From: Pseudomonas tolaasii NCPPB 2192
GTDB lineage: Bacteria; Pseudomonadota; Gammaproteobacteria; Pseudomonadales; Pseudomonadaceae
NCBI RefSeq assembly: GCF_002813445.1
Contig: NZ_PHHD01000001.1
Location: forward strand, 3,596,001 to 3,660,000
Direction: 5' to 3'
DNA length: 64,000 bases
The translations under genes were made by a program, and so were the position numbers. Below the pieces are notes generated by a model that was not told the DNA's origin, did no database searches, and saw only the letters and a program-made list of their open reading frames with translations. Within the stretch, counting starts at the first letter, position 1. Every line of letters begins with the position of its first letter. Of the stretch, positions 35,786 through 45,060 are shown in pieces.

Positions 35786-36781
35786 TTACTTGGCTACTTT
35801 GCCCAGGACGCGCAGGCGGCTCACACCGCCATCCGGGAACACGTTCAGGCGGATGTGCGTAATCGGGCCCAGCGCCTTGATCTGCTCGGCAAACGTGTGT
35901 TCGGCGTGCATTTCCAGTTTCTGCGCCGGCAGCAGTTCGCGCCAGAACAGCGACTGGGTTTCGATCTGGCTGTCGGTGCCGCCTTTGACGAAGGCGCCCT
36001 GAATCGAGCAGGTGTCCGGGTAGTTGCCCTTGAAGTGCAGGGTGTCGACGATGATCTTCTCGATCTCGCCCGGATGGCCCAGGGCGACGATCACCCAGTC
36101 ATTGCCCGGCGTGCGACGACGGGCAGTTTCCCAGCCGTCGCCCATATTGATGCCACGGCCCGGGTTGAGGATGTTGCTCATGCGGCCAAAGTGTTCATCG
36201 GAGCAGGCCAGGGCACGACCGCCGTTCAGCGCGGCAGCCAGGTCAACCTGTTCGTTGTCGCCAATCGAGGACCAGTCGCGGAACGGAATGCCGTACACAC
36301 GCAGACGGGCCACGCCACCATCCGGGTAGATGTTGAAGCGCAGGTGGCTGAACGCCTGGTCGTTGCTGATCTCGTGGTAGTGGTGGCTGTTGCCTTGCAG
36401 CTCGACGGCCGACAGCACTTCCACCCACTGGGTGTTTTCATCCGGGTCGCCCGAGGCCAGGAAGCAGGCTTCCAGGGAGGCGGACGGTGGATAGTTGCCG
36501 GTGAAGAATGAAGTGTCGATGTCCACGCCCTTGATCGAGCCAGGTACGCCCAGGCGGATGACCGCGCTGTCGTAGCCTTCGAAGCGCTTGCGGCGCGACT
36601 CCCAGCCGTCCATCCACTTGCCGTTGTCATCGAAAACGCCCTCCTTCCACACGGCCGGGGTCGGCTGGAACAGGCGGTTGGCATCAGCGAACCAGTCATC
36701 GGTCACCGAAAGGATCTTGGTGCCCAGACGCGCGTCGGCCAGGTTGACGAACTTCTCGAAAGGTACGGCGTAAGCTTTCAT
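35786..36781 (-). CDS. alc: Allantoicase
   Basis: 331 residues built of two homologous halves, each with a DGWE(S/T)xRRR block (DGWESRRKR and DGWETARRR) and a FNIYPDGGVARLRVYG / LNVFPDGGVSRLRVLG block. It hydrolyses allantoate to ureidoglycolate and urea. The ATG at 36781 begins MKAYAVPFEKF, as in relatives. It lies 80 bases downstream of uraD. Confidence 0.95.
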   Translation of the reverse strand: MKAYAVPFEKFVNLADARLGTKILSVTDDWFADANRLFQPTPAVWKEGVFDDNGKWMDGWESRRKRFEGYDSAVIRLGVPGSIKGVDIDTSFFTGNYPPSASLEACFLASGDPDENTQWVEVLSAVELQGNSHHYHEISNDQAFSHLRFNIYPDGGVARLRVYGIPFRDWSSIGDNEQVDLAAALNGGRALACSDEHFGRMSNILNPGRGINMGDGWETARRRTPGNDWVIVALGHPGEIEKIIVDTLHFKGNYPDTCSIQGAFVKGGTDSQIETQSLFWRELLPAQKLEMHAEHTFAEQIKALGPITHIRLNVFPDGGVSRLRVLGKVAK

Positions 36782-36861
36782 TCTTCTTGTCTGCCTTGAA
36801 TTGAGTGGCTTGGGATGCTCACCAGGCCCTGGGTGCTCATGAACACTCGGGCGAGGGTTGC

Positions 36862-37377
36862 TTAAAGAGTCAGTAAACGGAACAACGCGATTTTGTTGAT
36901 CTCGGCCAGTGCGCATTTGAACTCGGCGTCTACCGAGTTGTGAATACGCGTTTCGAACGCCGCCAGGATCTGGTGTCGGTTGCTGCCTTTTACCGCCATG
37001 ATGAAGGGAAACTTGAACTTGGCCTTGTAGGCATCGTTCAGCTCGGTGAAGCGCGAGAACTCCTCACTCGTGCATTGGTGAATACCGGCGCCAGCTTGTT
37101 CATTCGTACTGGCTTCGGTGAGTTGCCCCTGGACGGCAGCTTTGCCGGCCAGGTCCGGGTGAGCGTTGATCAAGGCCAGTTGACTGGCATGATCGGCGCT
37201 CAACAGGATGTCGCTCATGCGCTGGTGCAGGGTTTCGATTTCGTCGATCGAAGGGTCCTGGCCCAGGTCGAAGGCCTTTTCGGCCACCCATGGCGAGTGT
37301 TCGTAGATGTCGGCGAAGGCGTTGACGAATGCGTCGCGGCTCAAGGTCGAAGGTTGGACGGTCTGGAACGCAGTCAT
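36862..37377 (-). CDS. uraD: OHCU decarboxylase UraD
   Basis: 171 residues with the family core INAHPDLAGKA (catalytic His), EFSRFTELNDAYKAKFKFPFIMAVKG and a C-terminal helix ending ALAEINKIALFRL. It decarboxylates 2-oxo-4-hydroxy-4-carboxy-5-ureidoimidazoline to S-allantoin. The start overlaps the puuE stop by four bases (ATGA), indicating translational coupling. Confidence 0.95.
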   Translation of the reverse strand: MTAFQTVQPSTLSRDAFVNAFADIYEHSPWVAEKAFDLGQDPSIDEIETLHQRMSDILLSADHASQLALINAHPDLAGKAAVQGQLTEASTNEQAGAGIHQCTSEEFSRFTELNDAYKAKFKFPFIMAVKGSNRHQILAAFETRIHNSVDAEFKCALAEINKIALFRLLTL

Positions 37378-38300
37378 TTGGCCGCTCCCTTGAACGGATG
37401 GGTTTCGTGCCAGTGGCGGGCAATGTCAACGCGGCGGGTGAACCACACCTGGTCGTGGCCTTTGACGTATTCGATAAAACGTTTCAATGAGGCCAGGCGC
37501 GCAGGGCGGCCAATCAGACGGCAGTGCAGGCCGATGGACAGCATCTTCGGGGCCTCGGCGCCTTCAGCGTAGAGCACGTCGAACGCGTCTTTCAGGTATT
37601 CGAAGAAGTCATCACCCTTGTTGAAACCCTGCACCTGGGTGAAGCGCATGTCGTTGGTGTCCAGGGTGTAGGGGATCACCAGGTGCGGCTTGCCGGTGGG
37701 GTTGTTGGGTTCCCAGTAGGGCAGGTCGTCGTCGTAGGTGTCGCAATCGTAGAGGAAGCCGCCTTCCTCCATCACCAGCCGGCGGGTGTTGGGGCCGGTG
37801 CGCCCGGTGTACCAGCCCAGCGGCCGTTCTCCGGTCAGCTCGGTGAGGATGCGGATGGCTTCGAGCATGTGCTCGCGCTCTTGAGCCTCGTCCATGTACT
37901 GGTAGTCGATCCAGCGGTAGCCGTGGCTGCAGATCTCGTGGCCGGCGTCGACCATCGCGCGGATCACATCCGGGTGGCGCTGGGCGGCCATGGCCACGGC
38001 GAAGATGGTCAGCGGGATATCAAATTCCTTGAACAACTTGAGGATGCGCCATACGCCGGCACGGCTGCCGTATTCGTACAGCGACTCCATGCTCATGTTG
38101 CGCACGCCTTGCAGCGGCTGGGCCGAGACCATTTCCGAGAGGAAGGCCTCGGACTCTTTATCGCCGTGCAAAATGTTGCGCTCGCCGCCTTCTTCGTAGT
38201 TGAGTACGAAAGACAGCGCAATGCGCGCCTTGCCCGGCCATTGGGGGTGAGGAGGGTTACTGCCGTAACCGATCAGGTCGCGTGGGTAGTCAGCGCTCAC
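37374..38300 (-). CDS. puuE: Allantoinase PuuE (polysaccharide-deacetylase fold)
   Basis: 308 residues with the NodB-like fold: FVLNYEEGGERN near the N-terminus, HEICSHGYRWIDY with the metal-site histidines, and RPLGWYTGRTGPNTRRL. This is the cofactor-independent type of allantoinase found in Pseudomonas. It converts allantoin to allantoate. It is the first gene of the minus-strand urate operon and is divergent from hiuH across 386 bases holding two palindromic operators. Confidence 0.95.
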   Translation of the reverse strand: MSADYPRDLIGYGSNPPHPQWPGKARIALSFVLNYEEGGERNILHGDKESEAFLSEMVSAQPLQGVRNMSMESLYEYGSRAGVWRILKLFKEFDIPLTIFAVAMAAQRHPDVIRAMVDAGHEICSHGYRWIDYQYMDEAQEREHMLEAIRILTELTGERPLGWYTGRTGPNTRRLVMEEGGFLYDCDTYDDDLPYWEPNNPTGKPHLVIPYTLDTNDMRFTQVQGFNKGDDFFEYLKDAFDVLYAEGAEAPKMLSIGLHCRLIGRPARLASLKRFIEYVKGHDQVWFTRRVDIARHWHETHPFKGAAK

Positions 38301-38381
38301 TGCAGTCTTCCTTCTTGTTCGTGATCATTCATGTGGCGGCCGGGCAGCGAAATGACTGGGTGGCGTCACAGCGATGAGTGA

Positions 38382-38391
38382 TTGTATACAA
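38382..38391. promoter_or_regulatory. Palindromic operator TTGTATACAA upstream of puuE
   Basis: Perfect 10-base palindrome, 82 bases before the puuE start. The same sequence occurs at 46538 upstream of a purine-base permease, and a one-base variant at 38577 near hiuH. The T(G)TATAC(A) form is usual for GntR-family repressors; the regulator is not in the window. Confidence 0.6.
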
Positions 38392-38576
38392 CTTATCGTC
38401 GACTTTGTAAGCCTACATTTCTGCATTTTTTCTGTGAAGCTCTTGGCAAAGGGTGTAGCAAGAAACTTGCCTGACTGGTCAGCTAATGGACAAAAGGTCG
38501 TTAAAAAGCAAGGTTTACTCGTCGATTGGTCCTTGAGCCAATGCCAGCGGGTGGATCCATAACTTTGTGATTTTTA

Positions 38577-38586
38577 TTGTGTACAA
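38577..38586. promoter_or_regulatory. Palindromic operator TTGTGTACAA upstream of hiuH
   Basis: One base different from TTGTATACAA, within ATTGTGTACAAT, and 101 bases before the hiuH start. With the copy at 38382 it is placed almost symmetrically in the divergent puuE/hiuH region. Between the two lies ATTGG (38525-38529) / CCAAT, another inverted pair. Confidence 0.55.
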
Positions 38587-38686
38587 TTTTTTTGAAAAGT
38601 GTCTTAATCAGTCATCGCCGGCTTTTTCGCTGCCCTGAAAAAGTGCGGATTTCTTTTCTACTGACTTCGGGAGGCGCGTAGACGCC

Positions 38687-39040
38687 ATGGGACGTTTGAC
38701 CACACACGTTTTGGACGCCGCACACGGCAGCCCCGGCAGTGCCATCAAGGTTGAGCTGTATCGCGTCGAAGGCGCGCAACTTGAGCTGGTGGGTACGGCC
38801 TTGACCAACAGCGACGGCCGCTGCGACGCGCCTTTGTTGCAAGGCGATGATTACCGCAGTGGTGTGTACCAGCTGCAATTCAGCGCCGGCGACTACTACC
38901 GTGCCCGTGGTGTGCAACTGCCGGAGCCGGCTTTTCTCGACGTGGTGGTCCTGCGCTTCGGCATCAGCGCCGAGCAGGAGCATTACCATGTCCCGCTACT
39001 GATTTCGCCTTACAGCTACTCCACCTATCGCGGTAGCTGA
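38687..39040 (+). CDS. uraH: 5-hydroxyisourate hydrolase (transthyretin-like)
   Basis: 117 residues with the three family signatures: LTTHVLDAAHGSPG, the central GRCDAPLL segment with active-site Arg, and the C-terminal tetrapeptide YRGS. It hydrolyses 5-hydroxyisourate to OHCU, the step between PuuD and UraD. No periplasmic signal is seen. It is transcribed alone, divergent from puuE, and ended by a terminator. Confidence 0.95.
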   Translation: MGRLTTHVLDAAHGSPGSAIKVELYRVEGAQLELVGTALTNSDGRCDAPLLQGDDYRSGVYQLQFSAGDYYRARGVQLPEPAFLDVVVLRFGISAEQEHYHVPLLISPYSYSTYRGS

Positions 39041-39083
39041 GCGTCACCTCGCTACACACCCCCAAGCTCTTCGTTGGTTTTTC

Positions 39084-39109
39084 GCCCGCCCACACTGCGG
39101 GCTTTTTTT
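39084..39109 (+). terminator. Rho-independent terminator after uraH
   Basis: GCCCGC (39084-39089) pairs with GCGGGC (39097-39102) around CCACACT and is followed by seven T (39103-39109). Confidence 0.85.
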
Positions 39110-39186
39110 CGTCTGCGTTATTTATCTAACCTTCCTTGAATACTCGCGTTACCTAGGCTGGCTTTTTCCACGCGAAGAAAACAGCC

Positions 39187-42100
39187 ATGACCTCGACCCT
39201 CGAAACGCCCCACCTTCCTCTCGCTGCCAACCCTGCGTCGGACACCGGCGATAGTGACGACACCCCGCACGCCGAAGTGGCCGCCGAAGCCGAATGGCAG
39301 GCGATTCGCGGCCAGGTGAAACGGCGCATCAATACTTGCACTCATCCCAGTCGCCTGATCAATCAGCTTTGCCTTGCCGACATGCGCTGTCGCGAATCGG
39401 CGCAGGCGCTGACCCATCTGATCGGCCGCTCGCCCAGAATTCTGAAGGTGATCCGCGCGCAGTTGCTCAACACGTTCGATGAGGATCCGGACAAGGTGCT
39501 GTTTACCCTGCCCGCACAGGACGGGCAGCCCGAGAAGGTCGATAGCCTGACGGGCCAGGCACTTGTGTGGCTCTTTCAGCACGCAATGGACGCCAGTGTT
39601 TACGCGTCAACCACCCTGAGCGTCAAAGGAAAACCGGGCTATCGATTGCCCTTTACGCCGTTGGAAGCCTTGCAGCGGGTGAGGGCGATGGGGCTCTTCG
39701 AACGACTGACTTTGGCCACGACCCAGTATTGGGACAGCCTGGCTTACGGTTCCTGGCTGACGCGACGGGAGTACTGGGTCGCCTTGCACAAGGAGCTGTT
39801 TGCCGACCGTGCCTTGATCGCGCGGCATCTGGATGAGCTGTCGAGCGCCGGAATGGAGTTGGTGCAGGCGGTGACGGATGCGCCGAGCGCTGAGTTGCGT
39901 CGATGCGCCGGTGGTGACTGGGCGCGGGTTCGAGTGGGCGGGTTGTTGTGGCCAGGCACGCCTTCGATTGCGATTGCAGGCGCCTTGCATATCTATCGTG
40001 AAGGAGACCCCGTTGGCGTGCCCCACATTATTTACCTGCCCGGCGTCGCCCGTAATTTCCATGAATACCCTTCTTTCGTGGCCCTTCAGTGCGGCTTGCT
40101 GGAACTGAGCAAGGCGAGGTTTGACGAGCTTTGGCAATGCCTGCCCTTGAACCGTCGCCAAGTGCTATGCCGCCCTGCGGATTTGTCCGCTGCGTTGAGC
40201 GTGACCCGTGGCCTGGAGATCGAGGGAGATGCGTTGGCGCTGCAGGCGCACGCGTTGCTGACGCAGCAGTGGGAGAATGAATTGGCGTGTGCCGGAACGC
40301 GTTATCACCCGCAAATATTTGCCCGGGACCGGCCACCTACCCTTGATACCGCCTCTTTCCTCAGGTTTGTGGAGGGCAACAGGAAACAGTTGGTCGGTGG
40401 AGGCCGGCTTGGCGAAGTGTGTGACGAGCTGCTCACCTGGGACTACCAGCGACGGCACGCCGAAATCGTCCTCGCCGGTTCCGCGTCCGGGCTGGCCTTG
40501 CGCGCCCAGGAACAGCAGGTCGAGCGTTATGAGAAAGGCCTGGTCGCTTTACTGGACCCGCTTGATCCGGGCGCCGAGACAGCGGCGTATCAGGAACTTG
40601 TCGCCTGGGTGGACCAACTCAAGGTTCATGCCCACACCTTGAATACGTTTTCGCAAGGGGCTCGACAACGCTTGCTCGAGGTTGATTTCTGGTCCGCGCG
40701 TCTCAGTGGCGCGGGCACGCCCAGAAGGGTCACGGCGTTCCTGAACGCGCAAACCCAGGCGTTGCGCTGCGAGGTGCAGGTGCAGCACGGGCTCAAGCTG
40801 CTGAGTACGGCGCATCGCGACCTGGTGATGGAGGTGCTGGAGCAGCCTCTGCCCAGCCATCGCCCCGACAGCCAGACCCGCGTGCTGGGCGTTGTCATCG
40901 GCAGCGAGTCGCAAGGGTTTTACCCGCTTCATAACGCCTGGGTGGTGACGACTGCAGCAGCGGTGAGGGTCCCCCGTCGGCAACTGCCCGTGGTGCTGTA
41001 TGTTTTCGGGGAGGTCGGTGGTTTGAGCGCGTTGGCCGGTGTGGACGCGTTGACTCGAAGCGTCAAGGCCAGCCTGTCCAGTCGGGACGATTCGGTGCTC
41101 TGGGGCAGCGTTGCGCGTGACAAGCGTAACGGCTTGCGCGCACTGGCGGCGCATCACACCCTGGGGGTGCGCTATGTGCCCATTGATGGCAAGCCTGCCT
41201 TGGTATGCCTCAAGAAACTGCTGGGTTCCTGTGATCGGTTGTACAAAAGCGGCGATGACGTCACGCGCCTTTTCAGTGAGGTCAAGGACGCCGAGCTGAG
41301 CCGTGCACTGCTGCTGACCGAATTGGAAACCCACCTGCAGGTGCCGACCAATAGCGCGCTGAGCCGGGCGCAGACCAATATCGAGTTGTTGCGCAAGGCG
41401 GCGCTTGACGCGAAAAAACGGCCCTCCTGGTTAACAGGCTCAACCCAGGCACAGCGTAAACACTTCAGGCGCTTGCAAAAGCGTTACCTGAGCAGCGTCT
41501 GGGCCTTTTTGGCGCGGCAAGAACACCGCCTGCCGGACTTGAACACGTTTGCCCGCCAGGCGTTGACCGCCCGTTTGCATCAGGAAGGGATCGTCCTGGG
41601 GGTGGAAATAGACGAGCCCTTTATCGCGATGTCAGGCGATATCCACGGCACCTATTGCGATCATGCCGAAGCTTGCCGGCTCAAGGACCCCCAGCGGGCA
41701 TTACCCCCCACCTCTGCGTGCAGAGCCTTCAGCCTGCTCGAGTTGGCGCTGCATAACCTCGACCCGTTGGCCCCCTGGACGCAATACGCACTCAACCGTG
41801 CATGCTTTCTGCGTTGGATGTGGCCGAGCAAACTTTCCACGGGCCACCTGAGGCAAATGATGTCTTCGCTGGATGTCGGCGGTCGCTACGACGCGTTGAT
41901 CAAAACGACCTTTTACCCGCCGGCCAGCCCCGAGTATTCGCCCAGCGAAGGACGTATTCCCGAATTGTTGAACCGCGTGCTGCGCACAGGCGCTGACTAT
42001 CATCTGTTTTCTGCGGTTCAACAGGGGTTGTCGGCGACAGCGCAAAGCGTGTTCAGCACGGCAATGGCTGCACAAGCGCCCCAGGACCTGTTGAAAAACC

Positions 42101-44427
42101 GGCATGCATTACAACTGTACGGGGTGCATGTGGTGGGGCATACGATGCAGCATGATCGCTATGTCGCCGGGATCGTGGTGATAGAAGACAAGCGTTCCCG
42201 GCTTTGCCTGGTGTATTGGCCCCAGGCCCCGCAAGCGTTGGTGCTTACCGAGTACAACTGTCTTGAAACGGCCCGGGCTGAGTTGAACCGTCTTGGCGCA
42301 TTGCCTGATAACGCCAGGGCACTGGCGCGGCAGGTCGCGCCTGGCTGGGCCTTTCAGGCAATGCTCGAACCGGAGGCCACCAGCCTGTTCGATGTGGCCA
42401 CCGGTTTCGCGTTTGTGAAAGGAATCTGGCGGCTGTCGCGCGCACTTCGCGTGCAGCATCGTGAGCCATCGCTGGCACTTGAGCAGATAGAGGAGCAGGT
42501 GTTCGAACAGATTGCCAGTGACCCTCAGGATTGGCTGGCGATTGTCCCCAACCCCGGCTGCAATGCCCAGGCGTTGCTGTATCGCGGGTACGTGCAGGAA
42601 CTGCAGCGCCAGACACAGGCGGCCAGTTACTCCAACAAGGCACTGGAAGAATATCGAATACGCCGTCGTCGCGACGAAAGCATTGCCAAAGTCCGCATGG
42701 TGCTAAGCCTCTTTGTTCCGGTCTTCGGTCTGTTCAGTGACCTCTATGAGTTATACGTCGCGGCGCAACGTTATCAACGCTCTGGTGATCCTCGTGATAA
42801 AGACGTGCTGGCCGATACGATAAAATTTTTCATGGTCGGCCTGGTCATGACCTTCATACCTGGCCCGGGTAGAGCGGGGGCCGGTGCTGTCCGGTCTGCT
42901 CTGCCGCCTGCGTTGCGGCGGATGCATCGCTGGCGTGTCGAGCCGAGCCTCGCTCCCCGTTCGGCTCCATCGGTGAGGCAGCTTCCGGCACTGGAGCGGT
43001 TTAAAGTCAAATCGGTGCCCGAAGGCGCAGTGGCGTTGAAGGGGCCAGGGCGGGAAGGTGTCTACGTCAAAAATGGCGAGCTGTTTGTGGAAGATGGCAC
43101 TCACCATTATCCGGCTTACCGGCGCGGGAACGAGCCGTCGTTGCGCTTGAAAAACACACAGTTGCCGGAACAGGACGAACTGATCATCCATATTCACGAG
43201 CCCAGGGAGTGGTTGCTCGGCGCGGATTCGCCTCTGCCGGCAGCCGGAACCAGTTCGGGCGTGCTTGATCCATGGCCCGCGCGGGCATCGCCGGCGCCGG
43301 ACTGGTGGCCACCTGTGGTGCGCAGTGCCACGGAAAACAGGATCCTCCAGTCCTCCAACCCCGCACTCCATTGGCTCGATTGGCGTATGCAAGTCCCGAT
43401 CAGTACGCAATTGAGCTCCCCCGCACCGGGCATTTTTTTTGTGCCATTGGATGCTCACGGGTTTTCCTACAATGCCCTGCGGGTCGCCCCCGCCTATACA
43501 AGCCTGACGGACCCCTCGAGCGGTTTTTACCGCTTGCTGCCGCAGGGTGGGCAAGCACCGCTGAACCATATCGTGTTTATTACGAAGAATGAGCCCCCGG
43601 TCTCGTTGGCTCGGGCCGATATCGAGCGTTGGACAAGCACGCACCTGCTTGAACAACCCCTCGCGGCGTCTCGCACGCCAACCGGCGGGTGGCAGCTGCA
43701 TGCGCCCTTGTTCGATAAGCCGCTCACGGCGTATGTGGCGGACGCCTTTCCTTCCATGACACATAAAAGCCGCGAATTTACCGTAGCGAGGATGATTGAG
43801 CTGTCGGATTCGAGCAGGGCGGCGACGGCGACCCATTTGCTCAATGTGCGCGCAACGCTGGACAGCTGGTTGCCGCCAGCCCCTGCAAAACCCGGGCAGA
43901 CCGACGACTTATTGAGGATGTTGCGGCCGACTGAACGAGGGCGAAACAGCACATTCATCAGCTACCAGGGTGCCGCCCCAGGCTTCACGCGCATTGACTT
44001 CACGCCGCCGCGCCCCTTGGCAAGACCACTGCAGCGCGAAGGCAAAGGGCTGGCGGCGCAACGCGAAATTGCGCAGCGCGATGCCGTCAAGAGCGTGCTG
44101 CAGGAGCAAGGGTTCAGTGTTCGGGAGTTCGAAGTCATACGCGGCGGTAAAGCCGTACGGGAAGCCATCGCCACGCATCCCCGTTCACCCGACACACTCT
44201 ACTACCTGTCTTTTTACTGGTTTGAACAGGGCCACCTCACCCTGGGCGCCAGGTTGACGGATCATTGGTTCGTGGCGCGATCCACTCTCTACATGAGCAC
44301 GGCGTTGTCGGCCGAGGTTCACCTCGCACTGCGTGAGCAACGGTTGGTGCGTATTTTGGCTGGCATTCAGTGGCCCGTTCATGGGCGGGTTTCTGCCACC
44401 GTTTATTTCATCAAACTGGCAGCCTGA
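39187..44427 (+). CDS. Giant toxin-like protein of unknown function (1746 residues)
   Basis: No signal peptide or secretion motif is visible, and I do not recognise the whole protein. A block at about residues 262-310 (GVPHIIYLPGVARNFHEYP) and a second at about 976-1035 (RLCLVYWPQAPQALVLTEY) look like repeated copies of the kind seen in large Pseudomonas proteins with a dermonecrotic-toxin-type N-terminal domain (ToxA_N/DUF6543); this is by eye and tentative. Two hydrophobic helices follow at about 1171-1187 (VLSLFVPVFGLFSDLY) and 1212-1230 (FFMVGLVMTFIPGPG), then a beta-rich, proline-rich stretch and a C-terminal domain of about 400 residues with no known catalytic motif, a candidate effector. 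It starts at the ATG at 39187 behind a weak GAAGAAAA. It stands alone between uraH and lysE; its stop overlaps the convergent lysE stop by 17 bases. No immunity, secretion or mobility gene is adjacent. Confidence 0.8.
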   Translation: MTSTLETPHLPLAANPASDTGDSDDTPHAEVAAEAEWQAIRGQVKRRINTCTHPSRLINQLCLADMRCRESAQALTHLIGRSPRILKVIRAQLLNTFDEDPDKVLFTLPAQDGQPEKVDSLTGQALVWLFQHAMDASVYASTTLSVKGKPGYRLPFTPLEALQRVRAMGLFERLTLATTQYWDSLAYGSWLTRREYWVALHKELFADRALIARHLDELSSAGMELVQAVTDAPSAELRRCAGGDWARVRVGGLLWPGTPSIAIAGALHIYREGDPVGVPHIIYLPGVARNFHEYPSFVALQCGLLELSKARFDELWQCLPLNRRQVLCRPADLSAALSVTRGLEIEGDALALQAHALLTQQWENELACAGTRYHPQIFARDRPPTLDTASFLRFVEGNRKQLVGGGRLGEVCDELLTWDYQRRHAEIVLAGSASGLALRAQEQQVERYEKGLVALLDPLDPGAETAAYQELVAWVDQLKVHAHTLNTFSQGARQRLLEVDFWSARLSGAGTPRRVTAFLNAQTQALRCEVQVQHGLKLLSTAHRDLVMEVLEQPLPSHRPDSQTRVLGVVIGSESQGFYPLHNAWVVTTAAAVRVPRRQLPVVLYVFGEVGGLSALAGVDALTRSVKASLSSRDDSVLWGSVARDKRNGLRALAAHHTLGVRYVPIDGKPALVCLKKLLGSCDRLYKSGDDVTRLFSEVKDAELSRALLLTELETHLQVPTNSALSRAQTNIELLRKAALDAKKRPSWLTGSTQAQRKHFRRLQKRYLSSVWAFLARQEHRLPDLNTFARQALTARLHQEGIVLGVEIDEPFIAMSGDIHGTYCDHAEACRLKDPQRALPPTSACRAFSLLELALHNLDPLAPWTQYALNRACFLRWMWPSKLSTGHLRQMMSSLDVGGRYDALIKTTFYPPASPEYSPSEGRIPELLNRVLRTGADYHLFSAVQQGLSATAQSVFSTAMAAQAPQDLLKNRHALQLYGVHVVGHTMQHDRYVAGIVVIEDKRSRLCLVYWPQAPQALVLTEYNCLETARAELNRLGALPDNARALARQVAPGWAFQAMLEPEATSLFDVATGFAFVKGIWRLSRALRVQHREPSLALEQIEEQVFEQIASDPQDWLAIVPNPGCNAQALLYRGYVQELQRQTQAASYSNKALEEYRIRRRRDESIAKVRMVLSLFVPVFGLFSDLYELYVAAQRYQRSGDPRDKDVLADTIKFFMVGLVMTFIPGPGRAGAGAVRSALPPALRRMHRWRVEPSLAPRSAPSVRQLPALERFKVKSVPEGAVALKGPGREGVYVKNGELFVEDGTHHYPAYRRGNEPSLRLKNTQLPEQDELIIHIHEPREWLLGADSPLPAAGTSSGVLDPWPARASPAPDWWPPVVRSATENRILQSSNPALHWLDWRMQVPISTQLSSPAPGIFFVPLDAHGFSYNALRVAPAYTSLTDPSSGFYRLLPQGGQAPLNHIVFITKNEPPVSLARADIERWTSTHLLEQPLAASRTPTGGWQLHAPLFDKPLTAYVADAFPSMTHKSREFTVARMIELSDSSRAATATHLLNVRATLDSWLPPAPAKPGQTDDLLRMLRPTERGRNSTFISYQGAAPGFTRIDFTPPRPLARPLQREGKGLAAQREIAQRDAVKSVLQEQGFSVREFEVIRGGKAVREAIATHPRSPDTLYYLSFYWFEQGHLTLGARLTDHWFVARSTLYMSTALSAEVHLALREQRLVRILAGIQWPVHGRVSATVYFIKLAA

Positions 44428-45049
44428 CCTTGATCAGCGAAACAATGCCCGCCCCACTGAACAGGGCGGCACTGATGCGGTTGAACCAACTTTGGCCCTT
44501 GCCGCTGCGCAAGTAGCGGGCAGCGCCGTGTGCGCCCAGTCCGTAGGCCAGCTTGCAGCACAAATCGAGTAGCGTCCACGTCGCAATCATTATCAGCAGC
44601 TGCGGCAGGAACGCCTGCTGGCTGCTGAGAAATTGCGGCAGGAACGCAGCAAAAAACAGGATGTCCTTGGGGTTGCTGGCGCCCAGTACAAACGCACGGC
44701 CAAACAGGGCGCCAAAGCGCGGCGTGCTTGCCACCTGCGGGACTTCGGCAGCGTGCGCCGGCTGCCGCGATTGCTGCCAGCTTTGCCAGGCCAGATAAAA
44801 CAGGTACGCCGCGCCCAGCACTTTCAAGGCACTGAACAGCTGCTCCGAGGCCAGCAACAGCGCGCCCAAACCGAGGGCCGAGGCGCTGAGCAGGCAGATC
44901 GAGGCAAACACCCCGCCCAGAAACGCTGGATACGACCGACGCAAGCCATAATTGAGGCTGTTGCTGATCATCAACAGTGACAACGGCCCGGGGATCAGAA
45001 TCACCACCAGTGCCGCGCCGCTGAACAGTAGCCAGGTTTCCAGGTTCAT
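44411..45049 (-). CDS. LysE/RhtB-family amino acid or metabolite exporter
   Basis: 212 residues, about six hydrophobic helices. The family N-terminus is clear (IPGPLSLLMISNSLNYGLRRS), as is LGASNPKDILFFAAFLPQF. These carriers export amino acids or related small molecules across the inner membrane; the substrate is unknown. The ATG at 45049 has AAAGGAG. It starts 11 bases after the purine-base permease stop, so it is likely co-transcribed, which is an odd pairing. Its 3' end overlaps that of the convergent giant gene. Confidence 0.88.
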   Translation of the reverse strand: MNLETWLLFSGAALVVILIPGPLSLLMISNSLNYGLRRSYPAFLGGVFASICLLSASALGLGALLLASEQLFSALKVLGAAYLFYLAWQSWQQSRQPAHAAEVPQVASTPRFGALFGRAFVLGASNPKDILFFAAFLPQFLSSQQAFLPQLLIMIATWTLLDLCCKLAYGLGAHGAARYLRSGKGQSWFNRISAALFSGAGIVSLIKVRLPV

Positions 45050-45060
45050 TCGTTGCTCCT

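Noticed and set aside
38374..38562. 62-codon frame in the puuE/uraH intergenic region
   Set aside because: It overlaps the operator and promoter sequences, has no ribosome-binding site and no recognisable domain.
39118..44427. Prophage or integrative element around the giant gene
   Set aside because: No integrase, transposase, tRNA end or flanking direct repeat was seen; only the gene itself is unusual.
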